DNA of 64,000 nt from Albula goreensis (GCA_022829145.1 CM040742.1:8181538-8245537); one strand, 5' to 3'; shown: positions 29,317 to 43,077, numbered from the stretch's first letter. Program-made: numbers and translations. Notes: generated by a model not told the origin, from the letters alone.

Positions 29317-29904
29317 GTGTGAGTTAGAGCATACTCACACGTACACACATATACACAGACTCAAGCTCACACTCATACATGCACACAGATAAAAAATAAA
29401 CCATATACACAGACAGACAGACACACACACACATACACGTCAATTCTTCGATACACAAGATAATTATACAACTCTTCTGGTCCAGCATACTGTTCATTGG
29501 TCCAATCTGTTTAAGGACATGCTAAGAATTTCTCTGCTTTAATGACAGCAGTTATGATGGGTATGTTATGGTGACGATAACATTTAGCAGTAAACAACAG
29601 ATCATATTTTCTGGTGAAAACATACAAAAATCTCAATTTTGATTTTAAACAAAAAACAACTTGTATATCATTCTTAAAGACAGCAAATAAAAACGATTTT
29701 TGAAGTAATATTATTTTATCTTTGTTTTCTATTCTCTGTTGCCTGTCAGTTCCAACACAAAGATACTTGGCAATCCATAACAGAGAAAATTTAGTTTTTC
29801 TTGTTGTCCTTAAAATAAACATCTTTTCGTTGAAATATTTTGAATAAAGGATGAAGCATATGTCTTGTGTTTGGTTGTTGCACCAACACTGTGTCCACTG
29901 TGTT
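29317..29904. other. Spacer between the SoxE-like gene and the repeat array
   Basis: CA-rich 3' flank (29330-29450) then AT-rich sequence without recognisable genes or repeats up to the first array homology. Confidence 0.5.
29395..29400 (+). terminator. Poly(A) signal AATAAA of the SoxE-like gene
   Basis: AATAAA 79 nt after the stop codon within a CA-rich 3' UTR. Right strand and distance for the SoxE-like transcript. Confidence 0.5.
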
Positions 29905-31061
29905 ACACACCCATATCGCTTCAGTTTGACTACGTCACATGGACGTGGGGAGACTTGATAGGTAGCCCACATACAGGTAGTTGACCAATGGGGTTTGGCG
30001 TGGCAGAGTCATTCTTTACTTTTGAGGCAGAGTCTCCCTCAAAAGTAAAGAATGAAAAACTCCCAGTTCAAAACAAACCCTCTCCCTACAAGCAATCAGA
30101 CGCTACTGCACTGGGCAAAGCTTCCGAGTTTCCTCACTCAAATGGTACCGTGAACGAGACAAGAACGAGACACGTGAACGAGACAAGAAAGCCGCCCGTG
30201 TGCAGTTACTTAACAGAGTTAAGACAATATCAGACTTATAATTGTGCTATTTGATTGAGTTTGAATTGAAAATCAGAACTGACTGAACATCCCCAGTATC
30301 CAAAACAACTGTACAGGCCATCTGGAATACCTGCACTCTTACAACGTAAATGCAGACTATAACACTATGCTGTTAAGAAAACAAATACATTACAGCCTAA
30401 GGAAAATAGCTAGCTTGATGCTACTAACTACACAGAGTTGGCTAGCAATGGCTGGCAGTCATTAATGCCAGAACAACAGGAATATACCTAACACAAGGCA
30501 CTGCCATTCATTCAAACGAAAACATACAATGAACTGATTTTAAAAGGGCTTCATGGAGCTCCTTGACATTAACAGGCATGGGATTATTAACACTGCCGAA
30601 TTGAACATCAGAACTGGCTGAATATCCCCAGTATCCCAAACAACTGTACAGGCCATCTGGAATACCTGCACTCTTACAACGTAAATGCAGACTATAACAC
30701 TATGCTGTTAAGAAAACAAATACATTACAGCCTAAGGAAAATACCTAGCTTGATGCTACTAACTACACAGAGTTGGCTAGCAATGGCTGGCAGTCATTAA
30801 TGCCAGAACAACAGGAATATACCTAACACAAGGCACTGCCATTCATTCAAACGACAACATACAATGAACGTTCACACCTACCAACAAAGCTTCAACGACT
30901 GATCACATGAGATTAGCATGTCTGCTGCCATGCTTGTTTGAGTACATTGACAGTGATTTTAAAAGGAAGAAGCAATGGGAAAAGAGAGGGGGAGGGGGCA
31001 GTTGCGCTGAATGCTAGACCGGTAGCAGGGCTTTCCACCTTACTTCTCGCTAATGCTGAAT

Positions 31062-31079
31062 ATATATATATATATATAC
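31062..31079. repeat. TA microsatellite within array units
   Basis: A TA run followed by CACACAC. The same tract occurs at about 34738-34760, 38363-38380 and 40966-40990, with a different length in each unit. Confidence 0.7.
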
Positions 31080-31145
31080 ACACACAAAAAGGAATCGTTG
31101 CAGACAGCATACATTACAAAGGGTCAGAAAACATACTTTTCAAAT

Positions 31146-31326
31146 ATGAAGCAAGACCTATCCGGAGAACTGAATGAAATCGCATCTGAGTGGAAAGAGC
31201 GGTGTAAGTTTGTCAGGCTCTGTTGCGCTACACATTTCGGTTATTTAGTTCCTCATTCATTTCTTCTTTCCAGCACACCCATATCTCTTCAGTTTGACTA
31301 CGTCACATGGACGCGGGAGACTTGAT
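31146..31326 (+). other. Conserved short ORF with internal splice signals, array unit 1
   Basis: An ORF starting MKQDLSGELNEIASEWKE is intact in all four units (ATG near 31146, 34828, 38449, 41058). Just after this start lies GGT|GTAAGT (31204), and 70 nt on lies TTCTTCTTTCCAG (acceptor at 31273), i.e. a complete mini-intron layout. I recognise no protein family. It may be a captured gene fragment rather than a coding gene. Confidence 0.4.
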
Positions 31327-31409
31327 AGGTTGCCCACATACAGGTAGTTGACCAATGGGGTTTGGCGTGGCAGAGTCTTGGGGAAAAAATTCCACAACAT
31401 TCGTCAGCA

Positions 31410-31484
31410 GCCACATAGCTCAGCGGGTAAGGACGCTGGTGCTCTAAGCCACACCTCCTCGGCTCGAATCCCGCCCCGGCGACC
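31410..31484 (+). repeat. tRNA-like pol III promoter box, array unit 1
   Basis: A-box TAGCTCAGCGGG and B-box GGCTCGAATCC in correct order, about 40 bp apart, like a tRNA gene or SINE head. Acceptor and T stems do not pair well, so it is tRNA-derived, not a working tRNA gene. Confidence 0.65.
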
Positions 31485-34400
31485 AAAGCGGTGAACGAGA
31501 CAAGAAAGCCGCCCGTGGTGCAGTAGCGAAAAACTCCCAGTTCAACCCCCATCCCTCAAAAGTAAAGAATGAAAAACTCCCAGTTCAAAACAAACCCTCT
31601 CCCTACAAGCAACGAGACGCTACTGCACCGGGCAAAGCTTCCGAGTTTCCTCACTCAAATGGTACCGTGAACGAGACAAGAACGAGACACGTGAACAAGA
31701 CAAGAAAGCCGCCCGTGTGCAGTAAGCGAAAAACTCCCAGTTCAACCCCCTACCCCTCAAAAGTAAAGAATGAAAAACTCCCAGTTCAACACAAACCATC
31801 TCCCTACAAGCAACGAGACGCTACTGCACCGGGCAAAGCTTCCGAGTTTCCTCACTCAAATGGTACCGTGAACGAGACAAGAACGAGACAAGAAAGCCGC
31901 CCGTGTGCAGTAAGCGAAAAACTCCCAGTTCAACCCCCTACCCCTCAAAAGTAAAGAATGAAAAACTCCCAGTTCAACACAAACCATCTCCCTACAAGCA
32001 ACGAGACGCTACAAACTCCCAGTTCAACCCCTACCCCTCAAAAGTAAAGAATGAAAAACTCCCAGTTCAACACAAACCCTCTCCCTACAAGCAACGAGAC
32101 GCTACTGCACCGGGCAAAGCTTCCGAGTTTCCTCACTCAAATGGTACCGTGAACAAAAAGAAAGAAAAGCTGCAGGTAGATAAGATTAGCATGTCTGCTA
32201 CCGAACAATGTGAGTGCAGACTATAACACTATGCTGTTCAATCACAGTCTAAGGGAAAATAGCTAGCTTGATGCTACTAACCACACAGAGTTGGCTAGCA
32301 ATAGTTCTAGGCAATCATTAATGCTAGAACAACAGGAATATACATAACACAGGGCACTCATTCAAACGAAAACACACAATGAACTGACTTTGAAAGGGCT
32401 TCTTTGAAGATCAGAGAGCCCGTACTCTCTTACTGTAACAAGAGGCAACATGAACGAACTAGAGGGGCAGAATACTCATAATTCTTCACTTTGTAATACT
32501 TAACTTCAAACTAGTTTGGAGACAAGATGCATGGAATGTTACTTAGCAGAGTTAAGACAATGTCAGACTTATAATTGTGCTATTTGATTGAGTTTGAATT
32601 GAACATCAGAACTGGCTGAACATCCCCAGTATCCCAAACAACTGTACAGGCCATCTGGAATACCTGCACTCTTACAACGTAAATGCAGACTATAACACTA
32701 TGCTGTTAAGAAAACAAATACATTACAGCCTAAGGAAAATACCAGCTTGATGCTACTAACTACACAGAGTTGGCTAGCAATGGCTGGCAGTCATTAATGC
32801 CAGAACAACAGGAATATACCTAACACAAGGCACTGCCATTCATTTAAACGACAACATACAATGAACTGATTTTAAAAGGGCTTCGTGGAGCTCCTTGACA
32901 TTAACAGGCATGGGATTATTAACACCGGGCAAAGCTTCCGAGTTTCCTCACTCAAATGGTACCGTGAACGAGACACGTGAACGAGACAAGAAAGCCGCCC
33001 GTGTGCAGTAAGCGAAAAACTCCCAGTTCAACCCCTACCCCTCAAAAGTAAAAATGAAAAACTCCCAGTTCAACACAAACCTCTCCCTACAAGCAACGAG
33101 ACGCTACTGCACCGGGCAAAGCTTCCGAGTTTCCTCACTCAAATGGTACCGTGAACAAAAAGAAAGAAAACTGCAGGTAGATAAGATTAGCATGTCTGCT
33201 ACCGAACAATGTGAGTGCAGACTATAACACTATGCTGTTCAATCACAGTCTAAGGGAAAATAGCTAGCTTGATGCTACTAACCACACAGAGTTGGCTAGC
33301 AATAGTTCTAGGCAATCATTAATGCCAGAACAACAGGAATATACATAACACAGGGCACTCATTCAAACGAAAACACACAATGAACTGACTTTGAAAGGGC
33401 TTCTTTGAAGATCAGAGAGCCCGTACTCTGTTACTGTAACAAGAGGCAACATGAACAAAACAACTAGACAGGCAGAATACTCATAATTCTTCACTTTGTA
33501 ATACTTAACTTCAAACTAGTTTGGAGACAAGATGCATGGAATGTTACTTAGCAGAGTTAAGACAATGTCAGACTTATAATTGTGCTATTTGATTGAGTTT
33601 GAATTGAACATCAGAACTGGCTGAACATCCCCAGTATCCAAAACAACTGTACAGGCCATCTGGAATACCTGCACTCTTACAACGTAAATGCAGACTATAA
33701 CACTATGCTGTTAAGAAAACAAATACATTACAGCCTAAGGAAAATAGCCAGCTTGATGCTACTAACTACACAGAGTTGGCTAGCAATGGCTGGCAGTCAT
33801 TAATGCCAGAACAACAGGAATATACCTAACACAAGGCACTGCCATTCATTCAAACGACAACATACAATGAACTGATTTTAAAAGGGCTTCGTGGAGCTCC
33901 TTGACATTAACAGGCATAGGATTATTAACACTGCCGAATTGAACATCAGAACTGGCTGAACATCCCCAGTATCCCAAACAACTGTACAGGCCATCTGGAA
34001 TACCTGCACTCTTACAACGTAAATGCAGACTATAACACTATGCTGTTAAGAAAACAAATACATTACAGCCTAAGGAAAATACCTAGCTTGATGCTACTAA
34101 CTACACAGAGTTGGCTAGCAATGGCTGGCAGTCATTAATGCCAGAACAACAGGAATATACCTAACACAAGGCACTGCCATTCATTCAAACGAAAACATAC
34201 AATGAACTGATTTTAAAAGGGCTTCATGGAGCTCCTTGACATTAACAGGCATGGGATTATTAACACTGCCGAATTGAACATCAGAACTGGCTGAATATCC
34301 CCAGTATCCCAAACAACTGTACAGGCCATCTGGAATACCTGCACTCTTACAACGTAAATGCAGACTATAACACTATGCTGTTAAGAAAACAAATACATTA

Positions 34401-35091
34401 CAGCCTAAGGAAAATACCTAGCTTGATGCTACTAACTACACAGAGTTGGCTAGCAATGGCTGGCAGTCATTAATGCCAGAACAACAGGAATATACCTAAC
34501 ACAAGGCACTGCCATTCATTCAAACGACAACATACAATGAACGTTCACACCTACCAACAAAGCTTCAACGACTGATCACATGAGATTAGCATGTCTGCTG
34601 CCATGCTTGTTTGAGTACATTGACAGTGATTTTAAAAGGAAGAAGCAATGGGGAAAAGAGAGGGGGGAGGTGGGGCAGTTGCGCTGAATGCTAGACCGGT
34701 AGCAGGGCTTTCCACCTTACTTCTCGCTAATGCTGAATAATATATATATATATATATATACACACACAAAAAGGAATCGTTGCAGACAGCATACATTACA
34801 AAGGGTCAGAAAACATACTTTTCAAATATGAAGCAAGACCTATCCGGAGAACTGAATGAAATCGCATCTGAGTGGAAAGAGCGGTGTAAGTTTGTCAGGC
34901 TCTGTTGCGCTACACATTTCGGTTATTTAGTTCCTCATTCATTTCTTCTTTCCAGCACACCCATATCTCTTCAGTTTGACTACGTCACATGGACGCGGGA
35001 GACTTGATAGGTTGCCCACATACAGGTAGTTGACCAATGGGGTTTGGCGTGGCAGAGTCTTGGGGAAAAAATTCCACAACATTCGTCAGCA

Positions 35092-35167
35092 GCCACATAG
35101 CTCAGCGGGTAAGGACGCTGGTGCTCTAAGCCACACCTCCTCGGCTCGAATCCCGCCCCCGGCGACC
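35092..35167 (+). repeat. tRNA-like box, array unit 2
   Basis: Near-identical to the unit 1 copy, with one extra C before GGCGACC. A and B boxes intact. Confidence 0.65.
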
Positions 35168-38100
35168 AAAGCGGTGAACGAGACAAGAAAGCCGCCCGTG
35201 TGCAGTAAGCGAAAAACTCCCAGTTCAACCCCCCATCCCTCAAAAGTAAAGAATGAAAAACTCCCAGTTCAAAACAAACCCTCTCCCTACAAGCAACGAG
35301 ACGCTACTGCACCGGGCAAAGCTTCCGAGTTTCCTCACTCAAATGGTACCGTGAACGAGACAAGAACGAGACACGTGAACAAGACAAGAAAGCCGCCCGT
35401 GTGCAGTAAGCGAAAAACTCCCAGTTCAACCCCCTACCCCTCAAAAGTAAAGAATGAAAAACTCCCAGTTCAACACAAACCATCTCCCTACAAACAAGCA
35501 AGACGCTACTGCACCGGGCAAAGCTTCCGAGTTTCCTCACTCAAATGGTACCGTGAACGAGACAAGAACGAGACAAGAAAGCCGCCCGTGTGCAGTAAGC
35601 GAAAAACTCCCAGTTCAACCCCCTACCCCTCAAAAGTAAAGAATGAAAAACTCCCAGTTCAACACAAACCCTCTCCCTACAAAAGAAACTGCACCGGGCA
35701 AAAAGTTTCCTCACTCAAATGGTACCGTGAACAAAAAAGAAAGAAAAGCTGCAGGTAGATAAGATTAGCATGTCTGCTACCGAACAATGTGAGTGCAGAC
35801 TATAACACTATGCTGTTCAATCACAGTCTAAGGGAAAATAGCTAGCTTGATGCTACTAACCACACAGAGTTGGCTAGCAATAGTTCTAGGCAATCATTAA
35901 TGCAGAACAACAGGAATATACATAACACAGGGCACTCATTCAAACGAAAACACACAATGAACTGACTTTGAAAGGGCTTCTTTGAAGATCAGAGAGCCCG
36001 TACTCTCTTACTGTAACAAGAGGCAACATGAACGAACTAGAGGGGCAGAATACTCATAATTCTTCACTTTGTAATACTTAACTTCAAACTAGTTTGGAGA
36101 CAAGATGCATGGAATGTTACTTAGCAGAGTTAAGACAATGTCAGACTTATAATTGTGCTATTTGATTGAGTTTGAATTGAACATCAGAACTGGCTGAACA
36201 TCCCCAGTATCCCAAACAACTGTACAGGCCATCTGGAATACCTGCACTCTTACAACGTAAATGCAGACTATAACACTATGCTGTTAAGAAAACAAATACA
36301 TTACAGCCTAAGGAAAATACCTAGCTTGATGCTACTAACTACACAGAGTTGGCTAGCAATGGCTGGCAGTCATTAATGCCAGAACAACAGGAATATACCT
36401 AACACAAGGCACTGCCATTCATTTAAACGACAACATACAATGAACTGATTTTAAAAGGGCTTCGTGGAGCTCCTTGACATTAACAGGCATGGGATTATTA
36501 ACACCGGGCAAAGCTTCCGAGTTTCCTCACTCAAATGGTACCGTGAACGAGACACGTGAACGAGACAAGAAAGCCGCCCGTGTGCAGTAAGCGAAAAACT
36601 CCCAGTTCAACCCCCTACCCCTCAAAAGTAAAGAATGAAAAACTCCCAGTTCAACACAAACCCTCTCCCTACAAGCAACGAGACGCTACTGCACCGGGCA
36701 AAGCTTCCGAGTTTCCTCACTCAAATGGTACCGTGAACAAAAAGAAAGAAAAACTGCAGGTAGATAAGATTAGCATGTCTGCTACCGAACAATGTGAGTG
36801 CAGACTATAACACTATGCTGTTCAATCACAGTCTAAGGGAAAATAGCTAGCTTGATGCTACTAACCACACAGAGTTGGCTAGCAATAGTTCTAGGCAATC
36901 ATTAATGCCAGAACAACAGGAATATACATAACACAGGGCACTCATTCAAACGAAAACACACAATGAACTGACTTTGAAAGGGCTTCTTTGAAGATCAGAG
37001 AGCCCGTACTCTGTTACTGTAACAAGAGGCAACATGAACGAACTAGAGGGGCAGAATACTCATAATTCTTCACTTTGTAATACTTAACTTCAAACTAGTT
37101 TGGAGACAAGATGCATGGAATGTTACTTAGCAGAGTTAAGACAATGTCAGACTTATAATTGTGCTATTTGATTGAGTTTGAATTGAACATCAGAACTGGC
37201 TGAACATCCCCAGTATCCAAAACAACTGTACAGGCCATCTGGAATACCTGCACTCTTACAACGTAAATGCAGACTATAACACTATGCTGTTAAGAAAAAA
37301 ACAAATACATTACAGCCTAAGGAAAATAGCCAGCTTGATGCCACTAACTACACAGAACTGATTTAGCAATGGCTGGCAGTCATTAAATGCCAGAACAACT
37401 GGGAATATACCTAACAACAAGGCACTGCCATTCATTCAAACAAAACATACAATGAACTGATTTTAAAACAGGCTTCGTGGAGCTCCTTGACATTAACAAG
37501 GCATGAAAACATACAATGGATTTTATTAGCTCCTTGACATTAACAGGCATGATTATTAACACGAATTGAACATCAGAACTGGCTGAACATCCCCAGTATC
37601 CCAAACAACTGTACAGGCCATCTGGAATACCTGCACTCTTACAACGTAAATGCAGACTATAACACTATGCTGTTAAGAAAACAAATACATTACAGCCTAA
37701 GGAAAATACCAGCTTGATGCTACTAACTACACAGAGTTGGCTAGCAATGGCTGGCAGTCATTAATGCCAGAACAACAGGAATATACCTAACACAAGGCAC
37801 TGCCATTCATTCAAACGAAAACATACAATGAACTGATTTTAAAAGGGCTTCATGGAGCTCCTTGACATTAACAGGCATGGGATTATTAACACTGCCGAAT
37901 TGAACATCAGAACTGGCTGAATATCCCCAGTATCCCAAACAACTGTACAGGCCATCTGGAATACCTGCACTCTTACAACGTAAATGCAGACTATAACACT
38001 ATGCTGTTAAGAAAACAAATACATTACAGCCTAAGGAAAATACCTAGCTTGATGCTACTAACTACACAGAGTTGGCTAGCAATGGCTGGCAGTCATTAAT

Positions 38101-38713
38101 GCCAGAACAACAGGAATATACCTAACACAAGGCACTGCCATTCATTCAAACGACAACATACAATGAACGTTCACACCTACCAACAAAGCTTCAACGACTG
38201 ATCACATGAGATTAGCATGTCTGCTGCCATGCTTGTTTGAGTACATTGACAGTGATTTTAAAAGGAAGAAGCAATGGGGAAAAGAGAGGGGGGAGGTGGG
38301 GCAGTTGCGCTGAATGCTAGACCGGTAGCAGGGCTTTCCACCTTACTTCTCGCTAATGCTGAATATATATATATATATATACACACACAAAAAGGAATCG
38401 TTGCAGACAGCATACATTACAAAGGGTCAGAAAACATACTTTTCAAATATGAAGCAAGACCTATCCGGAGAACTGAATGAAATCGCATCTGAGTGGAAAG
38501 AGCGGTGTAAGTTTGTCAGGCTCTGTTGCGCTACACATTTCGGTTATTTAGTTCCTCATTCATTTCTTCTTTCCAGCACACCCATATCTCTTCAGTTTGA
38601 CTACGTCACATGGACGCGGGGAGACTTGATAGGTTGCCCACATACAGGTAGTTGACCAATGGGGTTTGGCGTGGCAGAGTCTTGGGGAAAAAATTCCACA
38701 ACATTCGTCAGCA

Positions 38714-38789
38714 GCCACATAGCTCAGCGGGTAAGGACGCTGGTGCTCTAAGCCACACCTCCTCGGCTCGAATCCCGCCCCCGGCGACC
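38714..38789 (+). repeat. tRNA-like box, array unit 3
   Basis: Same sequence as unit 2, A and B boxes intact. Confidence 0.65.
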
Positions 38790-40965
38790 AAAGCGGTGAA
38801 CGAGACAAGAAAGCCGCCCGTGTGCAGTAAGCGAAAAACTCCCAGTTCAACCCCCCATCCCTCAAAAGTAAAGAATGAAAAACTCCCAGTTCAAAACAAA
38901 CCCTCTCCCTACAAGCAACGAGACGCTACTGCACCGGGCAAAGCTTCCGAGTTTCCTCACTCAAATGGTACCGTGAACGAGACAAGAACGAGACACGTGA
39001 ACAAGACAAGAAAGCCGCCCGTGTGCAGTAAGCGAAAAACTCCCAGTTCAACCCCCTACCCCTCAAAAGTAAAGAATGAAAAACTCCCAGTTCAACACAA
39101 ACCATCTCCCTACAAGCAACGAGACGCTACTGCACCGGGCAAAGCTTCCGAGTTTCCTCACTCAAATGGTACCGTGAACGAGACAAGAACGAGACAAGAA
39201 AGCCGCCCGTGTGCAGTAAGCGAAAAACTCCCAGTTCAACCCCCTACCCCTCTCAAAAGTAAAGAATGAAAAACTCCCAGTTCAACACAAACCCTCTCCC
39301 TACAAGCAACGAGACGCTACTGCACCGGGCAAAGCTTCCGAGTTTCCTCACTCAAATGGTACCGTGAACAAAAAGAAAGAAAAGCTGCAGGTAGATAAGA
39401 TTAGCATGTCTGCTACCGAACAATGTGAGTGCAGACTATAACACTATGCTGTTCAATCACAGTCTAAGGGAAAATAGCTAGCTTGATGCTACTAACCACA
39501 CAGAGTTGGCTAGCAATAGTTCTAGGCAATCATTAATGCCAGAACAACAGGAATATACATAACACAGGGCACTCATTCAAACGAAAACACACAATGAACT
39601 GACTTTGAAAGGGCTTCTTTGAAGATCAGAGAGCCCGTACTCTGTTACTGTAACAAGAGGCAACATGAACGAACTAGAGGGGCAGAATACTCATAATTCT
39701 TCACTTTGTAATACTTAACTTCAAACTAGTTTGGAGACAAGATGCATGGAATGTTACTTAGCAGAGTTAAGACAATGTCAGACTTATAATTGTGCTATTT
39801 GATTGAGTTTGAATTGAACATCAGAACTGGCTGAACATCCCCAGTATCCAAAACAACTGTACAGGCCATCTGGAATACCTGCACTCTTACAACGTAAATG
39901 CAGACTATAACACTATGCTGTTAAGAAAACAAATACATTACAGCCTAAGGAAAATAGCCAGCTTGATGCTACTAACTACACAGAGTTGGCTAGCAATGGC
40001 TGGCAGTCATTAATGCCAGAACAACAGGAATATACCTAACACAAGGCACTGCCATTCATTCAAACGAAAACATACAATGAACTGATTTTAAAAGGGCTTC
40101 GTGGAGCTCCTTGACATTAACAGGCATGGGATTATTAACACTGCCGAATTGAACATCAGAACTGGCTGAACATCCCCAGTATCCAAAACAACTGTACAGG
40201 CCATCTGGAATACCTGCACTCTTACAACGTAAATGCAGACTATAACACTATGCTGTTAAGAAAACAAATACATTACAGCCTAAGGAAAATAGCCAGCTTG
40301 ATGCTACTAACTACACAGAGTTGGCTAGCAATGGCTGGCAGTCATTAATGCCAGAACAACAGGAATATACCTAACACAAGGCACTGCCATTCATTCTAAA
40401 CGAAAACATACAATGAACTGATTTTAAAAGGGCATTCATTCAAACGACAACATACAATGGAGCTCCTTGACATTAACAGGCATGGGATTATTAACACTGC
40501 CGAATTGAACATCAGAACTGGCTGAATATCCCCAGTATCCCAAACAACTGTACAGGCCATCTGGAATACCTGCACTTACAACGTAAATGCAGACTATAAC
40601 ACTATGCTGTTAAGAAAACAAATACATTACAGCCTAAGGAAAATACCTAGCTTGATGCTACTAACTACACAGAGTTGGCTAGCAATGGCTGGCAGTCATT
40701 AATGCCAGAACAACAGGAATATACCTAACACAAGGCACTGCCATTCATTCAAACGACAACATACAATGAACGTTCACACCTACCAACAAAGCTTCAACGA
40801 CTGATCACATGAGATTAGCATGTCTGCTGCCATGCTTGTTTGAGTACATTGACAGTGATTTTAAAAGGAAGAAGCAATGGGGAAAAGAGAGGGGGGAGGT
40901 GGGGCAGTTGCGCTGAATGCTAGACCGGTAGCAGGGCTTTCCACCTTACTTCTCGCTAATGCTGA

Positions 40966-40998
<33 letters not shown>

Positions 40999-41331
40999 AA
41001 AAGGAATCGTTGCAGACAGCATACATTACAAAGGGTCAGAAAACATACTTTTCAAATATGAAGCAAGACCTATCCGGAGAACTGAATGAAATCGCATCTG
41101 AGTGGAAAGAAAGGTGTAAGTTTGTCAGGCTCTGTTGCGCTACACATTTCGGTTATTTAGTTCCTCATTCATTTCTTCTTTCCAGCACACCCATATCTCT
41201 TCAGTTTGACTACGTCACATGGACGCGGGAGACTTGATAGGTTGCCCACATACAGGTAGTTGACCAATGGGGTTTGGCGTGGCAGAGTCTTGGGGAAAAA
41301 ATTCCACAACATTCGTCAGCAGCCACATAGC

Positions 41332-41397
41332 TCAGCGGGTAAGGACGCTGGTGCTCTGCCACACCACCTCGGCTCGAATCCCGCCCCCGGCGACCAA
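41332..41397 (+). repeat. tRNA-like box, array unit 4
   Basis: Same element with a small deletion between the boxes (GCTCTGCCACACC) and shared A and B boxes. Confidence 0.6.
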
Positions 41398-42456
41398 AGC
41401 GGTGAGACAACGAGACAAGAAAGCGCCCGTGTGCAGTAAGCGAAAAACTCCCAGTTCAACCCCCCATCCCTCAAAAGTAAAGAATGAAAAACTCCCAGTT
41501 CAAAACAAACCCTCTCCCTACAAGCAACGAGACGCTACTGCACCGGGCAAAGCTTCCGAGTTTCCTCACTCAAATGGTACCGTGAACGAGACAAGAACGA
41601 GACACGTGAACAAGACAAGAAAGCCGCCCGTGTGCAGTAAGCGAAAAACTCCCAGTTCAACCCCCACCCCTCAAAAGTAAAGAATGAAAAACTCCCAGTT
41701 CAACACAAACCATCTCCCTACAAGCAACGAGACGCTACTGCACCGGGCAAAGCTTCCGAGTTTCCTCACTCAAATGGTACCGTGAACGAGACAAGAACGA
41801 GACAAGAAAGCCGCCCGTGTGCAGTAAGCGAAAAACTCCCAGTTCAACCCCCTACCCCTCAAAAGTAAAGAATGAAAAACTCCCAGTTCAACACAAACCC
41901 TCTCCCTACAAGCAACGAGACGCTACTGCACCGGGCAAAGCTTCCGAGTTTCCTCACTCAAATGGTACCGTGAACAAAAAGAAAGAAAAGCTGCAGGTAG
42001 ATAAGATTAGCATGTCTGCTACCGAACAATGTGAGTGCAGACTATAACACTATGCTGTTCAATCACAGTCTAAGGGAAAATAGCTAGCTTGATGCTACTA
42101 ACCACACAGAGTTGGCTAGCAATAGTTCTAGGCAATCATTAATGCCAGAACAACAGGAATATACATAACACAGGGCACTCATTCAAACGAAAACACACAA
42201 TGAACTGACTTTGAAAGGGCTTCTTTGAAGATCAGAGAGCCCGTACTCTGTTACTGTAACAAGAGGCAACATGAACGAACTAGAGGGGCAGAATACTCAT
42301 AATTCTTCACTTTGTAATACTTAACTTCAAACTAGTTTGGAGACAAGATGCATGGAATGTTACTTAGCAGAGTTAAGACAATGTCAGACTTATAATTGTG
42401 CTATTTGATTGAGTTTGAATTGAAAATCAGAACTGGCTGAACATCCCCAGTATCCA

Positions 42457-43060
42457 AAAATGAGGCCTCTGAGCCCCCTGGATTTTCCTGGCCACAGTTT
42501 GTAAGTGCTTGCACCATTGTCAATAGTTCTGAGTATGTAGTTTGCCTTGGGTTATTTTTACAATGGTGCTGAGCTGCTTGTGTCTGATGTCCCCTTCACC
42601 ACTTTGGTCCTTTTCCTTCCATTCCCCCTACAAGTATAACACATACGAGGGCTCCTGCATTTACTCTGCATGTGCCCCAACTTTCCACAGTTGAAGCACT
42701 CCAATAGTTTTGGCCCTTTTCCTTCCATCCCCCCTCTCTTTGACCAGCACTGTTTTATGGAGTGGCCCGGTCTTTCAAATTAGAGCACACGAGGGGTCTT
42801 CTACATGCGCTTTGGATATGTCCTGATATTCCACAATTAAAGCATTTAATTGGGTGTTGGCCTTCTCTAGGTATAAAATCAATGAAATTGCTCATGTCTG
42901 CCATAAAGCGATAGACCACAGCCTCACTCATTAATTGTAACTTGGTTTCATGGTCAGGAAAGACAGCTGGATCCCCCGGACCCTGTAAGAATTCAACGGG
43001 CATGTAGCTGTTGCAGTGCTTGCACTTGGGTCACCTATGCCATCCCATGTAGGGAGCTGC
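42457..43060 (-). pseudogene. Decayed retroelement gag-like fragment with CCHC knuckles
   Basis: On the minus strand an open frame (42755-43003) includes the zinc-knuckle CFNCGISGHIQSAC (CX2CX4HX4C). A second knuckle, CFNCGKLGHMQSKC, lies further along near 42650-42690 in another frame. Tandem CCHC knuckles are typical of retroelement Gag nucleocapsid regions. A stop separates them and no protease, reverse transcriptase or LTR is seen, so this is a dead fragment. A host CCHC protein pseudogene is possible. Confidence 0.6.
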
Positions 43061-43077
43061 TTCTGTAAGGCTGTCAG

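Larger units (their letters stand above)
29905..42456. repeat. Higher-order tandem repeat array of about 12.5 kb
   Basis: Landmark GTTCACACCTACC recurs at 30870, 34543, 38169 and 40772, giving units of about 3673, 3626 and 2603 bp with very high identity. Within a unit the order is: segment with TA tract and short spliced-looking ORF; linker; tRNA-like box; three to four D subrepeats (about 180 bp each, containing CTCCCAGTTCAA and GGTACCGTGAAC); an E block ending TTGATTGAGTTTGAATTGAA; then A subrepeats (about 335 bp, containing ACAACTGTACAGGCCATCTG). Units 1 and 2 carry a second D-E-A block that unit 3 lacks, explaining the 1-kb size difference. Long open frames across the D repeats come from their repetitive composition and are not genes. 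Confidence 0.92.

Noticed and set aside
31410-31484. A genuine tRNA gene
   Set aside because: A and B boxes are present but acceptor and T stems do not pair, so only a tRNA-derived element is supported.
31485-32145. Regular direct repeats that could be taken for a CRISPR array
   Set aside because: The repeats are about 180 bp, abut each other with no unique spacers, and the genome is clearly vertebrate.
35030-35758. 242-codon plus-strand open frame (and similar ones at 38652-39269 and 41267-41680)
   Set aside because: It reads through tandem D subrepeats with a fixed repeating peptide, contains the tRNA-like box, and changes length with repeat number. No family similarity.
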